Below, piece by piece: positions 59,701 through 64,000 of a stretch of DNA of 64,000 nt; within the stretch, counting starts at the first letter, position 1, and each line of letters begins with the position of its first letter. This DNA comes from Micropterix aruncella. Its lineage: Eukaryota > Arthropoda > Insecta > Lepidoptera > Micropterigidae. A program made the position numbers and the translations under genes. A model generated the notes under the pieces. The model was given only the letters and a program-made list of their open reading frames with translations. It made no database searches and was not told the origin of the DNA. The stretch covers positions 8,967,631 through 9,031,630 of the forward strand of contig OX155955.1 of assembly GCA_944548615.1 (NCBI GenBank). The letters are read 5' to 3'.

Positions 59701-60883
59701 AAAAAAAACAAATTTACATACAAAAAAAATGTTTTTTGTGTTTTAAAAAACCTACCAACCCATCGTTATATAGGCAATGGTTTATATATTATTAATAAAA
59801 ACTTAACTTAACCTTCCGAAATGTAGGTGTTTACATCTCGCTTATTTATTGTGGCCGAATAAAGATTATTGCATTTTCGGAATCAGCGTGGTGAATATAA
59901 ACAAAAGACGTTATAACAATAGTGTAGGTAAGTATTAATATTAGAACAAACCTCTATATTCATCACTTTGATTCCGCATGTGCAGAAACCATTGCTCATC
60001 CCTATGACGTGTTTTAGCTAACTCTGCCATATAAAATAAATAAATTGACCTGCTTAATAAGTGTTTATGATGGTTAAAAAAACTAACGTACCATACCGTC
60101 ATATAGGTGTTTGTGAATTTAACAAAAACAATAACCTACCAAAATGTAGGGGTTTAACGCTTTTTTAAACGTATCACGCTTATTTATGGAGCTTTTTAAA
60201 ACTATATATCTCGCTTATTTATGGAGATAAAGCGAAGATTTTCGCAGATTCGAAATCAGTGTCCTTAATATAGCGGGGTGGCATTAAAACATCTTTAATG
60301 GAGACGAGTTTGATAAACTGCATTAATACGATAAATTAGCGAAATAGGATTATTTATGTCGCGTCGTGTTTATTTTTCGCGCGGCTAATTGGCAACGCCG
60401 GTCGCTCGCGCGCCGCGCTGTCGGCCAGCAGCGGTCGACGACGCAGGACGTCGTCTCTGCGCCGTTTGCGCCCAGAATTTACGTAAATACGGTCGAAACT
60501 TCACAGCATGCAAAAACACTCGCGAGCATCGTACGTTGTGGAATTTCACTTTTCGAATCATCTAGCACTGTACACGAATCCGAGTGCGGTGTTTCACTGT
60601 CACTTTTTTTCCGATTTTGATTTCAGATTTCATCCATTAAATTCAGCGGCACGTTTCACTTGATTCATTCACTGTTTCGTTGTATCCACAATGTACGACA
60701 CTCGCGGCTCTACGGAAAAAAAATCTACTCGATCCAATATTTTGAAGTTTTTGGGAAAAATCCTCAAAATTGTGGATGCGCCAAAAAGAGTTTTTTTATT
60801 TACTTGTGAAAGTTTCCGTCCGTGACTATTTAGGGGTCGGCTGTGTTGAACGCGGCGTACCTGTAGGGAGCGTATCCCAGCAT
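41391..60883 (-). CDS. tna: tonalli / ZMIZ1-2 orthologue, SP-RING zinc-finger co-regulator (whole spliced CDS, alternative-start model)
   Basis: This is a nuclear transcriptional co-regulator with a PIAS-like SP-RING, the domain that in this family supports SUMO ligation and co-activation; in Drosophila tonalli works genetically with Brahma/SWI-SNF. Spliced exons on the minus strand: 60883-60861, 59255-59046, 46207-46015, 45942-45108, 44905-44773, 44689-44479, 43682-43336, 42558-42411, 42334-42020, 41741-41391. All introns are GT-AG and all phases agree, giving 921 residues (human ZMIZ1 is a little over 1000). Order of parts: short unique N-terminus, poly-Q and [10 protein letters not shown] motif (residues 9-77), Gly/Ala/Gln/Met-rich region (79-420), conserved pre-RING block (422-600), SP-RING (about 603-655), acidic C-terminus ending DILSLFE. 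The TPR-like N-terminus of ZMIZ proteins is absent from the window, so a longer isoform starting beyond 64000 is likely. Identity is very secure; the start is an inference. Confidence 0.93.
42020..42334 (-). CDS. tna: tna exon, Ser/Gly/Asn-rich C-terminal linker
   Basis: This exon has 105 codons from [20 protein letters not shown] to [10 protein letters not shown], in phase 0 at both ends. MSPS-like and M/P-rich segments and a final MEKSL resemble the ALEKPLSHPMQE part of ZMIZ1. No domain is recognised; it is a low-complexity linker. Confidence 0.9.
42411..42558 (-). CDS. tna: tna exon following the SP-RING
   Basis: After tttcag the exon completes N and reads [20 protein letters not shown] and then [13 protein letters not shown]...VGIK, aligned with [20 protein letters not shown] of human ZMIZ1. 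The donor is GTGAGT. The next intron is 76 bp. Confidence 0.96.
42764..42910 (-). repeat. 30-bp minisatellite in a tna intron
   Basis: Five units at an exact 30-bp period (tttgtcaacaaataaatata at 42771, 42801 and diverged copies onward). Because 30 is a multiple of three, a repetitive open frame appears, but it is not coding. Confidence 0.85.
43336..43682 (-). CDS. tna: tna SP-RING (MIZ zinc finger) exon
   Basis: The exon encodes [20 protein letters not shown], a basic linker, then [40 protein letters not shown] and RGSWRCPVC. The expected SP-RING ligand pattern is intact: Cys 624 and His 626 (D-C-K-H) and Cys 647 and Cys 650 (C-P-V-C) in the 921-residue model. The linker between HRPSV and the RING is shorter and more variable than in vertebrates. 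The donor splits the codon for the Asn after CPVC. Confidence 0.98.
43799..43882 (+). repeat. two-copy 42-bp tandem repeat in a tna intron
   Basis: aagcttatccaattcgtggc at 43801 and aagcttatccgattcgtggc at 43843, each with acccttaatattgaagga. Confidence 0.85.
44080..44325 (-). pseudogene. hAT-type (ZBED5/DUF4371-like) transposase fragment in a tna intron
   Basis: The minus-strand frame reads [20 protein letters not shown] and [20 protein letters not shown], which resembles the [24 protein letters not shown]...PLSNxTISRRI segment of domesticated-like hAT proteins. Short and isolated. Confidence 0.5.
44479..44689 (-). CDS. tna: tna exon, pre-RING conserved block 2
   Basis: The acceptor tttttag and donor GTAAGT bound 70 full codons. 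The sequence starts [20 protein letters not shown], contains [14 protein letters not shown] and [11 protein letters not shown], and ends [14 protein letters not shown]. It is strongly conserved with ZMIZ1/2. The intron before it is only 83 bp. Confidence 0.97.
44773..44905 (-). CDS. tna: tna exon, pre-RING conserved block 1
   Basis: Too short to stand out as a long open frame, but unmistakable. Between tgtttcag and GTGATT it reads [31 protein letters not shown] and VHQTLMWR, nearly identical to human ZMIZ1. It is 133 nt with two split codons that join correctly on both sides. Confidence 0.95.
45108..45942 (-). CDS. tna: tna large Gly/Gln/Ala-rich exon with (QA)n and [10 protein letters not shown] motif
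   Basis: This exon contributes 278 codons. It opens with [18 protein letters not shown], passes through Gly/Met/Ala-rich sequence and [10 protein letters not shown], then a run of about fourteen Gln-Ala pairs, and ends with [13 protein letters not shown]...[22 protein letters not shown]. The last part matches the [10 protein letters not shown] and VKP segments of vertebrate ZMIZ proteins. The donor is cag a|GTGAGT. The exon is strongly GC-rich, which makes long spurious open frames on the opposite strand. Confidence 0.92.
45296..45370 (-). repeat. in-frame Gln-Ala codon repeat in tna
   Basis: A (cag/caa gcg/gcc)n hexanucleotide array within the large exon encodes about fourteen QA pairs. It is mixed in synonymous codons, so not a pure microsatellite. 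Confidence 0.85.
46015..46207 (-). CDS. tna: tna exon, Gly/Ala-rich with poly-Ala
   Basis: The acceptor gttgcag precedes c GGC TAT GGA TAC. The exon encodes a Gly/Tyr/Ala stretch, then [14 protein letters not shown], poly-Ala and [13 protein letters not shown], ending at CAG before GTGAGC. The poly-Ala followed by a Gln-containing segment parallels the poly-Ala/Thr block of vertebrate ZMIZ1. If the following 72-nt intron is retained, this exon is continuous with the next one in the same frame. Confidence 0.8.
46208..47014. other. tna intron, AT-rich part
   Basis: The words gaaacagagtgcg/gaaacagagcaatcg, each followed by a ttttttgtaaaa run, occur twice (46655 and 46830). Nothing else recognised. 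Confidence 0.45.
47015..47285. mobile_element. long-TIR MITE in the large tna intron
   Basis: AAAGTCTGGTgggtttaata ... GGTCAATTATAAACTG at the left pairs with CAGTTTATAATTGGTC...ACCAGACTTTC at the right. The inner arms include caaagtcctac and tttttctgtaaattt and their complements. Confidence 0.75.
47640..48270 (+). repeat. degenerate tandem repeat with embedded hairpin
   Basis: Four units with gggtcaaggcaaaacacaag, cgcaaaacctagct(t/a)tatt and attacgaagattcgggg words, spaced 121-209 bp. A perfect hairpin (18-bp stem, loop tttc) lies at 47933-47972. Confidence 0.7.
48555..48900 (+). repeat. tandem repeat, period about 145 bp
   Basis: caaaatattcacag(t/c)aaaaa and cttgcgaatccttga recur at 48592 and 48737, with a third partial unit near 48860. 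Confidence 0.75.
49535..49630 (+). repeat. direct repeat left of family-B copy 4
   Basis: gctaatatgtaattagatc ... ccaaatcgccgcgttatcaa ... aatgac is repeated at 50771-50872 at roughly 80 percent identity by eye. Confidence 0.75.
49631..50770 (-). mobile_element. family-B copy 4 with nested insertions
   Basis: The ends ATTGATTATATA (49631) and tatatatattcaa (50770) are family-B termini. A family-C MITE sits just inside the first end and about 270 bp of unrelated sequence at 50228-50500 interrupts the middle. Direct repeats of about 97 bp abut both ends. Confidence 0.65.
49646..49944. mobile_element. family-C long-TIR MITE, copy 2, nested in family B
   Basis: GGCCCGATTGCG...CGCAATCGAGCCCA with gtg on both sides (49643-49645 and 49945-49947). 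Removing it restores the family-B end atatagtgtattggattg. Confidence 0.75.
50771..50872 (+). repeat. direct repeat right of family-B copy 4
   Basis: Partner of 49535-49630; it starts at the base after the TIR element ends. Confidence 0.75.
50900..51260. promoter_or_regulatory. GC-rich patch with overlapping NRF1/ewg-type palindromes
   Basis: gcgcatgcgc occurs at 50999-51008 and again, overlapping, at 51005-51014, matching the NRF1 (Drosophila ewg) core. The surrounding 350 bp is CpG-rich within an AT-rich intron. Candidate intronic promoter or enhancer; function is inferred only from the motif. Confidence 0.35.
51779..52222. mobile_element. family-E element, copy 3, hosting a nested MITE
   Basis: It starts atgcaatttagcaaactctt and carries ataaataagcaagatatggg and acatttcggtaggtt. 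The right end is diverged. It is interrupted at 51902-52059. Confidence 0.6.
51902..52059. mobile_element. 158-bp MITE with TTAA duplications, nested in family E
   Basis: TTAACACGTTCATTGCC ... GAATGTGTTAA, with two CGCGATATCGCG palindromes inside. Removing it restores the family-E reading gggcgtttaaagaaacgtca. Confidence 0.75.
52569..52880 (+). repeat. minisatellite, period about 62 bp, five units
   Basis: Units share ttctgaagacagat(g/c)tgcgt, tgacagattcagcgaatgca and tcattccttgggagg. One unit has a deletion (54 bp). Confidence 0.88.
52881..53402. other. tna intron, GC-balanced segment, no gene recognised
   Basis: Overlapping open frames of 108-134 codons exist on both strands here because stops are few at this composition. 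No motif or splice context supports any of them. Confidence 0.4.
53403..54460. mobile_element. family-E element, copy 4, about 1.06 kb
   Basis: The left end tattatgcactcttgacact (with gaagatgtttaaatg) and the right end ttaaaacatctttaatgtgg (with aagagcttgctaagctgcat) form inverted ends. Long AT-rich interior; no transposase frame. Confidence 0.55.
54950..55080 (-). pseudogene. mariner transposase C-terminal remnant 1
   Basis: The minus strand reads [11 protein letters not shown], stop, [20 protein letters not shown], the mariner C-terminal motif (xxCFQxWxxRWxKCIxxxGDYFEGD). Confidence 0.7.
55088..55873 (-). mobile_element. mariner-like element, internally deleted
   Basis: The 3' TIR-like atcaaaaagtaacgacag lies at 55091 and the inverted partner gacgttacttttcgaccat at 55855. 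Between them, broken minus-strand frames read [16 protein letters not shown] (N-terminal helix-turn-helix part, near 55620) and [40 protein letters not shown] (C-terminal part, 55130-55370). The catalytic centre is missing. Confidence 0.7.
55725..56545 (+). repeat. tandem array built on mariner-end sequence
   Basis: Five cgttacttttcgatcata words at 55855, 56012, 56246, 56346 and 56497, each preceded by ccgttataagaaaantac, caatanggcgga and caatgttgccac words. Unit length is about 150 bp with deletions and one longer spacer. Confidence 0.75.
57490..58560. mobile_element. family-E fragments
   Basis: Pieces with ccgccataaaggtgtttatg, ttatttattgaggccgaata, cggaatcagcgtggtgaata and ggtgacgttaaaacat occur at 57500-57722 and 58495-58540. 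An internal stretch near 57945-58030 (gacacgcaatattttgtgac) recurs at 59670 and 61690. Confidence 0.5.
58688..58909 (-). mobile_element. family-D copy 4, short insertion with 13-bp target duplication
   Basis: About 222 bp flanked on both sides by ccatactctacaa (58676-58688 and 58911-58923). The length of the duplication and the lack of inverted ends suggest target-primed retrotransposition (SINE-like or truncated LINE). It lies about 140 bp downstream of a tna exon, within the intron. Confidence 0.7.
59046..59255 (-). CDS. tna: tna exon with poly-Q and [10 protein letters not shown] motif
   Basis: The exon is flanked by ttcag on the 5' side and GTAAGA on the 3' side. It encodes DWPPAG, nine glutamines, then [10 protein letters not shown], which matches the LSVVTTVWGV motif of human ZMIZ1, followed by a Tyr/Gly/Gln-rich tail. 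It starts with one base and ends with two bases of split codons. A 12.8-kb intron separates it from the next exon. Confidence 0.88.
59385..60330. mobile_element. family-E compound block in the intron after the candidate first exon
   Basis: It begins atgcactttagcaaactctt at 59385 and ends aacatctttaatggagacga ... ataaactgcattaat near 60327, with several family-E modules in both orientations between. It fills most of the 1.6-kb tna intron 59256-60860. Confidence 0.6.
60861..60883 (-). CDS. tna: candidate alternative first coding exon of tna (MLGYAPY...)
   Basis: In the CpG-rich block the minus strand reads ATG CTG GGA TAC GCT CCC TAC AG followed by GTACGC, a usable donor. It ends with two bases of a codon, which is the phase the next exon (59255, beginning with a lone g before GAT TGG) requires; the joined codon is AGG. 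An in-frame TGA lies 12 codons upstream of the ATG, so in this frame the ATG is the first after a stop. The -3 base is c, a weak start context. The two other frames across this donor do not fit the phase. Inferred, not proven by homology, because the peptide is too short to compare. Confidence 0.5.
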
Positions 60884-61330
60884 CTGATCGCAGACATAAA
60901 TGTGGGACGCGTAACGTCAGCGCGCGAGTGAGCGACGAGAGCGTACGGAGACGAGGCGCGCGCTCGACAGCCGCGGAAAGACTGACGCACGAGGCGACCG
61001 ATCGGCGCGAGCGCGAAGGTGAGACTGGCGCGGGGCCGCGGCGGTGGCGGGCGGCGCGACGTTGCCGCTTCTCCGCGCGGCGCTCGGCTGTCGTCGGCTG
61101 CGCTCGGGCGCCCCCCGCACCCGCCGACCCCCGAGGGGCCGACGTGCCCGCCGCCTTCCCCCCGCCGCGCAACGGTCCGAGGAATCGAGCGCGATCCTCG
61201 ACAACTTTTCGTTCTGATTAGTCGACGGCGGGCGCGGCGCGGGGGCGGGCGGGGCGTCGGCGGCTGCTCTGCGGAATGCGTAACATATGATCGAGCGACT
61301 GCCCGCACCGCGCCCGACTACCGACACTTT
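60884..61330 (-). promoter_or_regulatory. CpG-rich block, candidate alternative tna promoter and 5' UTR
   Basis: About 450 bp is sharply richer in G+C and CpG than the surrounding AT-rich DNA and sits directly upstream of the candidate first exon. Several overlapping Arg/Pro-rich open frames here are composition artefacts. It could also serve a divergent transcript on the plus strand. No TATA box is evident. Confidence 0.45.
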
Positions 61331-61456
61331 TTGACTTTCTCAGGGGCAGTCGAGCCCATTGACCCGACTCCATTTTCGCATTACATTACAACTTCGAATA
61401 ATCAAAATGTCCCGATTGAATGTACAAACGAATTATAATTATTTAATGGTATGATA

Positions 61457-62150
61457 AAAAAAAAAGTAGCTAAATTGCAGCAGATACTTCTCCAACTGCA
61501 ATGACGCGCCGAGACGTAGTAGGTACGACAAAAACCTGAATAAAACACCTCTAAGGAATCTAACTAATCGACCTAATATAAGTTTTGGAATTTATATAGG
61601 TATTATAGGAATCTTTCATTTATTAAAAAAAGAAATAGAAACCACTGCTAGATTCCATCATTTTAATATTAAATCTGATAACAAAAAGGGTCGGACACGC
61701 AATATTTTGAGACAAAAACAAACAAATTTACACACCGTGTGTGAAAAAAATATTGTTTAGTTAGTTTTTAAGATAGTTTAAAAAAAAGACTAACCTAACC
61801 TATCGCCTCATAACTTTTAATGAATTGTTTAAAAAAAATAACAACCTACCGAAATATAGATGTTTATATCTCGCTTATTTATTGAGGTCGAATAAAGATT
61901 ACTGCAGCTTCGGAATCAGCGTGGTGAAGATAGTCGGGTGACGTTAAAACATCAACAATGTAAAATAAATATACTAGAATAATAAATACTTAAAGTAAAA
62001 TCGAATTAAGTAGGCATACTTTTTTAAGGTCTAGATAAGGAGAATATTTTGAAAAGTAGTTATAATGCATCAGATACTTCTTCATCTACGATGACGCGTC
62101 GAGATTTAGTACGACAAAATCCTGAATGAAGCACCTCAAAGAAATCACCA
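61457..62150 (+). repeat. pair of ~100-bp direct repeats flanking family-E sequence
   Basis: cagatacttctccaactgca...gacgcgccgagacgtag (61480 onward) and cagatacttcttcatctacg...gacgcgtcgagatttag (62070 onward) align, including acgacaaaa(a/t)cctgaat(a/g)aa. Confidence 0.65.
61560..61970. mobile_element. family-E fragment
   Basis: It contains tataggaatctttcatttat, cggacacgcaatattttgag, ctcgcttatttattgaggtc and gggtgacgttaaaacatcaa, in the same order as at 57940-58540 and 59590-59930. Direct repeats of about 100 bp flank it. Confidence 0.5.
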
Positions 62151-62154
62151 TCCA

Positions 62155-63340
62155 CTACTTACCCATTGACTGCCAACTACGAATTAACTCGTAGTTGGCT
62201 ATAACAAGGAGATTCACTTATGTATATAGTTATGAGAACATTCGGAATTACTCTATTGAAAAGGCACATTTTTTATGCATTTTAATGACTAATATAGTAT
62301 AGGTACCTACTATTATTAGAGATCATAATATCATATCATAACATATCATAATATAATAAGATTGGATTGTCAGGCTAGAATCTTGAAATCTCCTTTGGCA
62401 CCCAACGAGTAAATATATATTTTGTAACTAGTTTTTTTTACTTTACCAAAATTGCTTCCAAATCGTTCCAGAGACCCCCCCAGAGACCCCGCGCCAAAGA
62501 CTGACTATATCTACGACGCTGCGTTGCTTCGACAACCGAAACTACGTTACGCAAATACAGCGAATTAAAATACGAACGTAACGTCGCGTTACGAAACGGC
62601 AACGAATTTTATTTTCTAATTTACTTTTCAGCCGGGCATCGCGGCATCAGGCTCCGAAGGCAACAAACAGCTCCGCACGTTTCGCTGGAACGACCTTGCG
62701 GAATTTAGCAACGTCACGTTGCACAGAACTACGTCACAACGTAGTCAAATGATATTTTTCTTTATGAGTACGCCATAAAAATGAATACGTATGTTGTTTT
62801 TTCCTCGATTCAAGAAACCGACTCATCCAAGAAGTAGAGATAGATCTTGTATAACTGTACGTTAGAGGTATAGATGTTTAGGTAGAAAAAATATTTATTT
62901 ATTTATTTAAAAATTAATTTATATAAAACATTGGTTTTGCTTACAAAATAACTGAAACCGAATGGCAAAACCATAACCTTATGTTTATTTGATTCTGTCA
63001 CCCACTGCGACAAGCCCGTTCTAGGGTGGACACTGGACAAGGCTTTAATATTACAATAAATTATTGAAAAGTTTTAGTAAAATTCTCATAAAACTAAAAT
63101 TGCCTTAATATAAGGTCCTCAAAAACAAACAATAATGCAATTCCATTATAAAATCGTCATTAAATGGAATATAACATTCCGTTAAATAGAGCGTGACCAA
63201 TAGAATACTTACATATAAAATAAATAGATAAATAAAGTTATAAGAAACAAAAGAAAGAAAAAGTAATAGGAAAATAAAAAAAATGGTTCAATACAATTTG
63301 CCCACGGGGGGATTACTTCAATTACATGTATAAACATCGA
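62155..63340. other. no gene recognised; upstream of the candidate tna start
   Basis: AT-rich, with short acgttacg-type repeats at 62540-62600. I searched the minus strand here for the ZMIZ N-terminal TPR-like region and did not find it. Confidence 0.5.
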
Positions 63341-63341
63341 C

Positions 63342-63373
63342 AGTGATCTGTGGTTATAAAACCACAGATCACT
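63342..63373. repeat. perfect 14-bp-stem hairpin
   Basis: AGTGATCTGTGGTT, loop ATAA, AACCACAGATCACT, immediately outside the foldback element that follows. Confidence 0.9.
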
Positions 63374-63376
63374 CTT

Positions 63377-63718
63377 TAGGGTTCCCTAGACGATCAAGCA
63401 TGCCTGCACGCATTGACAAGCATGCATTGACAAGCATCGCGTCGCGGGCTGGGAGGGGATCGTAAACCGCAGGAAAAATGCAAATATTTTTTTAAAATAT
63501 TTACCAAAAATGCCGAATTTTGTAGTTTATACCAGAGAGTCAAGTCATCCACCAATCAATTACGTCTAATTAATGTTAATCCCTGGTATAAACTACAAAA
63601 TTAGGCATTTTTGGTAAATATTTTTAAAAAATATTTGCATTTTTCCTGCGGTTTACGATCCTCTCCCAGCCGGCGACGCGATGCTTGTCAAGCATGCTTG
63701 ATCGTCTAGGGAGCCCTT
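63377..63718. mobile_element. foldback element, arms about 150 bp
   Basis: AGGGTTCCCTAGACGATCAA at the left pairs with TTGATCGTCTAGGGAGCCCT at the right. Inside, gatcgtaaaccgcaggaaaa, atgcaaatatttttttaaaa and atttaccaaaaatgccgaat, then tttgtagtttatacca, are all mirrored. A loop of about 40 bp separates the arms. Confidence 0.85.
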
Positions 63719-64000
63719 TTGTTGTTATTACTTACTACATTTTGTATTACAGCAACCAATTAAATATAACCAATCTAATTTAATCAAAATAATATTTTAA
63801 GGGTCTAAAGATATAATCAACATAATATTTAATAGTAATCCAAGTGTTAAATAAATTATATTGAAATAGTACAAAAGTAAAAAAATATATATTGTGAAAA
63901 TCATATGATTAAAAATCTACAAAATAATTTATAAAATAAATTCAATTATCCAAGAAATTGGAAGTTTGCGTAACATAAAATAATGTACTGAACAGTAAGT

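Noticed and set aside
60669..61438. Several 100-167 codon open frames on both strands in the CpG block
   Set aside because: Arg/Pro/Ala composition, mutual overlap, no motif, and wrong phase for splicing to 59255; treated as 5' UTR composition effects.
62630..62775. Plus-strand acceptor-like tttacttttcag followed by 47 open codons (PGIAASGSEGNK...)
   Set aside because: No partner donor, no motif, and nearby repetitive acgttacg words; too weak to call an exon.
1..64000. CRISPR arrays, operons, rRNA or bacterial-type features
   Set aside because: The window is eukaryotic: spliced gene, insect transposons, AT-rich intergenic DNA. No regular spacer-repeat array or rRNA sequence was seen.

Overview
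The window is animal nuclear DNA, most likely from a moth or butterfly. It is AT-rich with CpG-rich islands, has spliced genes with GT-AG introns, and is dense in Helitron, TTAA-target (piggyBac-type), hAT, mariner and jockey/CR1/RTE-type remnants that look lepidopteran. The order-level assignment is an inference from repeat style and from the insect-like tonalli gene; nothing in the window names the species.

One host gene is clear. It lies on the minus strand from about 60.9 kb down to 39.4 kb and encodes the insect orthologue of Drosophila tonalli / vertebrate ZMIZ1-ZMIZ2, an SP-RING (MIZ-type) zinc-finger transcriptional co-regulator related to PIAS SUMO E3 ligases. Nine or ten coding exons can be spliced with consistent phases. 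They give a 921-residue model with a Gly/Ala/Gln-rich middle, the ZMIZ pre-RING block, an intact SP-RING (C-x-H...C-x2-C) and the acidic C-terminal activation region. The N-terminal TPR-like exon(s) of the family were not found and probably lie beyond 64000. Instead a short exon in a CpG-rich block at 60.8-61.3 kb supplies an ATG, seven codons and a donor in the one phase that fits, so an alternative promoter and a short isoform are plausible.

From 1 to 39.4 kb I find no convincing host gene. It holds Helitron-like elements (144-870, 2383-3150, 19558-20257, 25050-26213), 5'-truncated LINE 3' ends, a complete hAT deletion derivative with exact 8-bp target duplications (10721-11561), TTAA-flanked MITEs (families G and H), a TIR family (B) often interrupted by other elements, foldback elements (F), a composite retroelement-like family (D) and two broken copies of a PD-(D/E)XK-like ORF (34.4-36.6 kb).

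From 46.2 to 59.0 kb a 12.8-kb tonalli intron carries tandem arrays, nested MITEs, mariner remnants and a GC-rich patch with overlapping NRF1/ewg-type palindromes. From 61.3 to 64 kb there are more family-E pieces, a 340-bp foldback element and a perfect hairpin.

The main points of interest are the inferred alternative first exon, a 72-nt in-frame intron in the Gln/Ala-rich exon, a G-run block just past the stop codon, a TIR element abutted by ~97-bp direct repeats, and paralogous empty sites that fix MITE boundaries.
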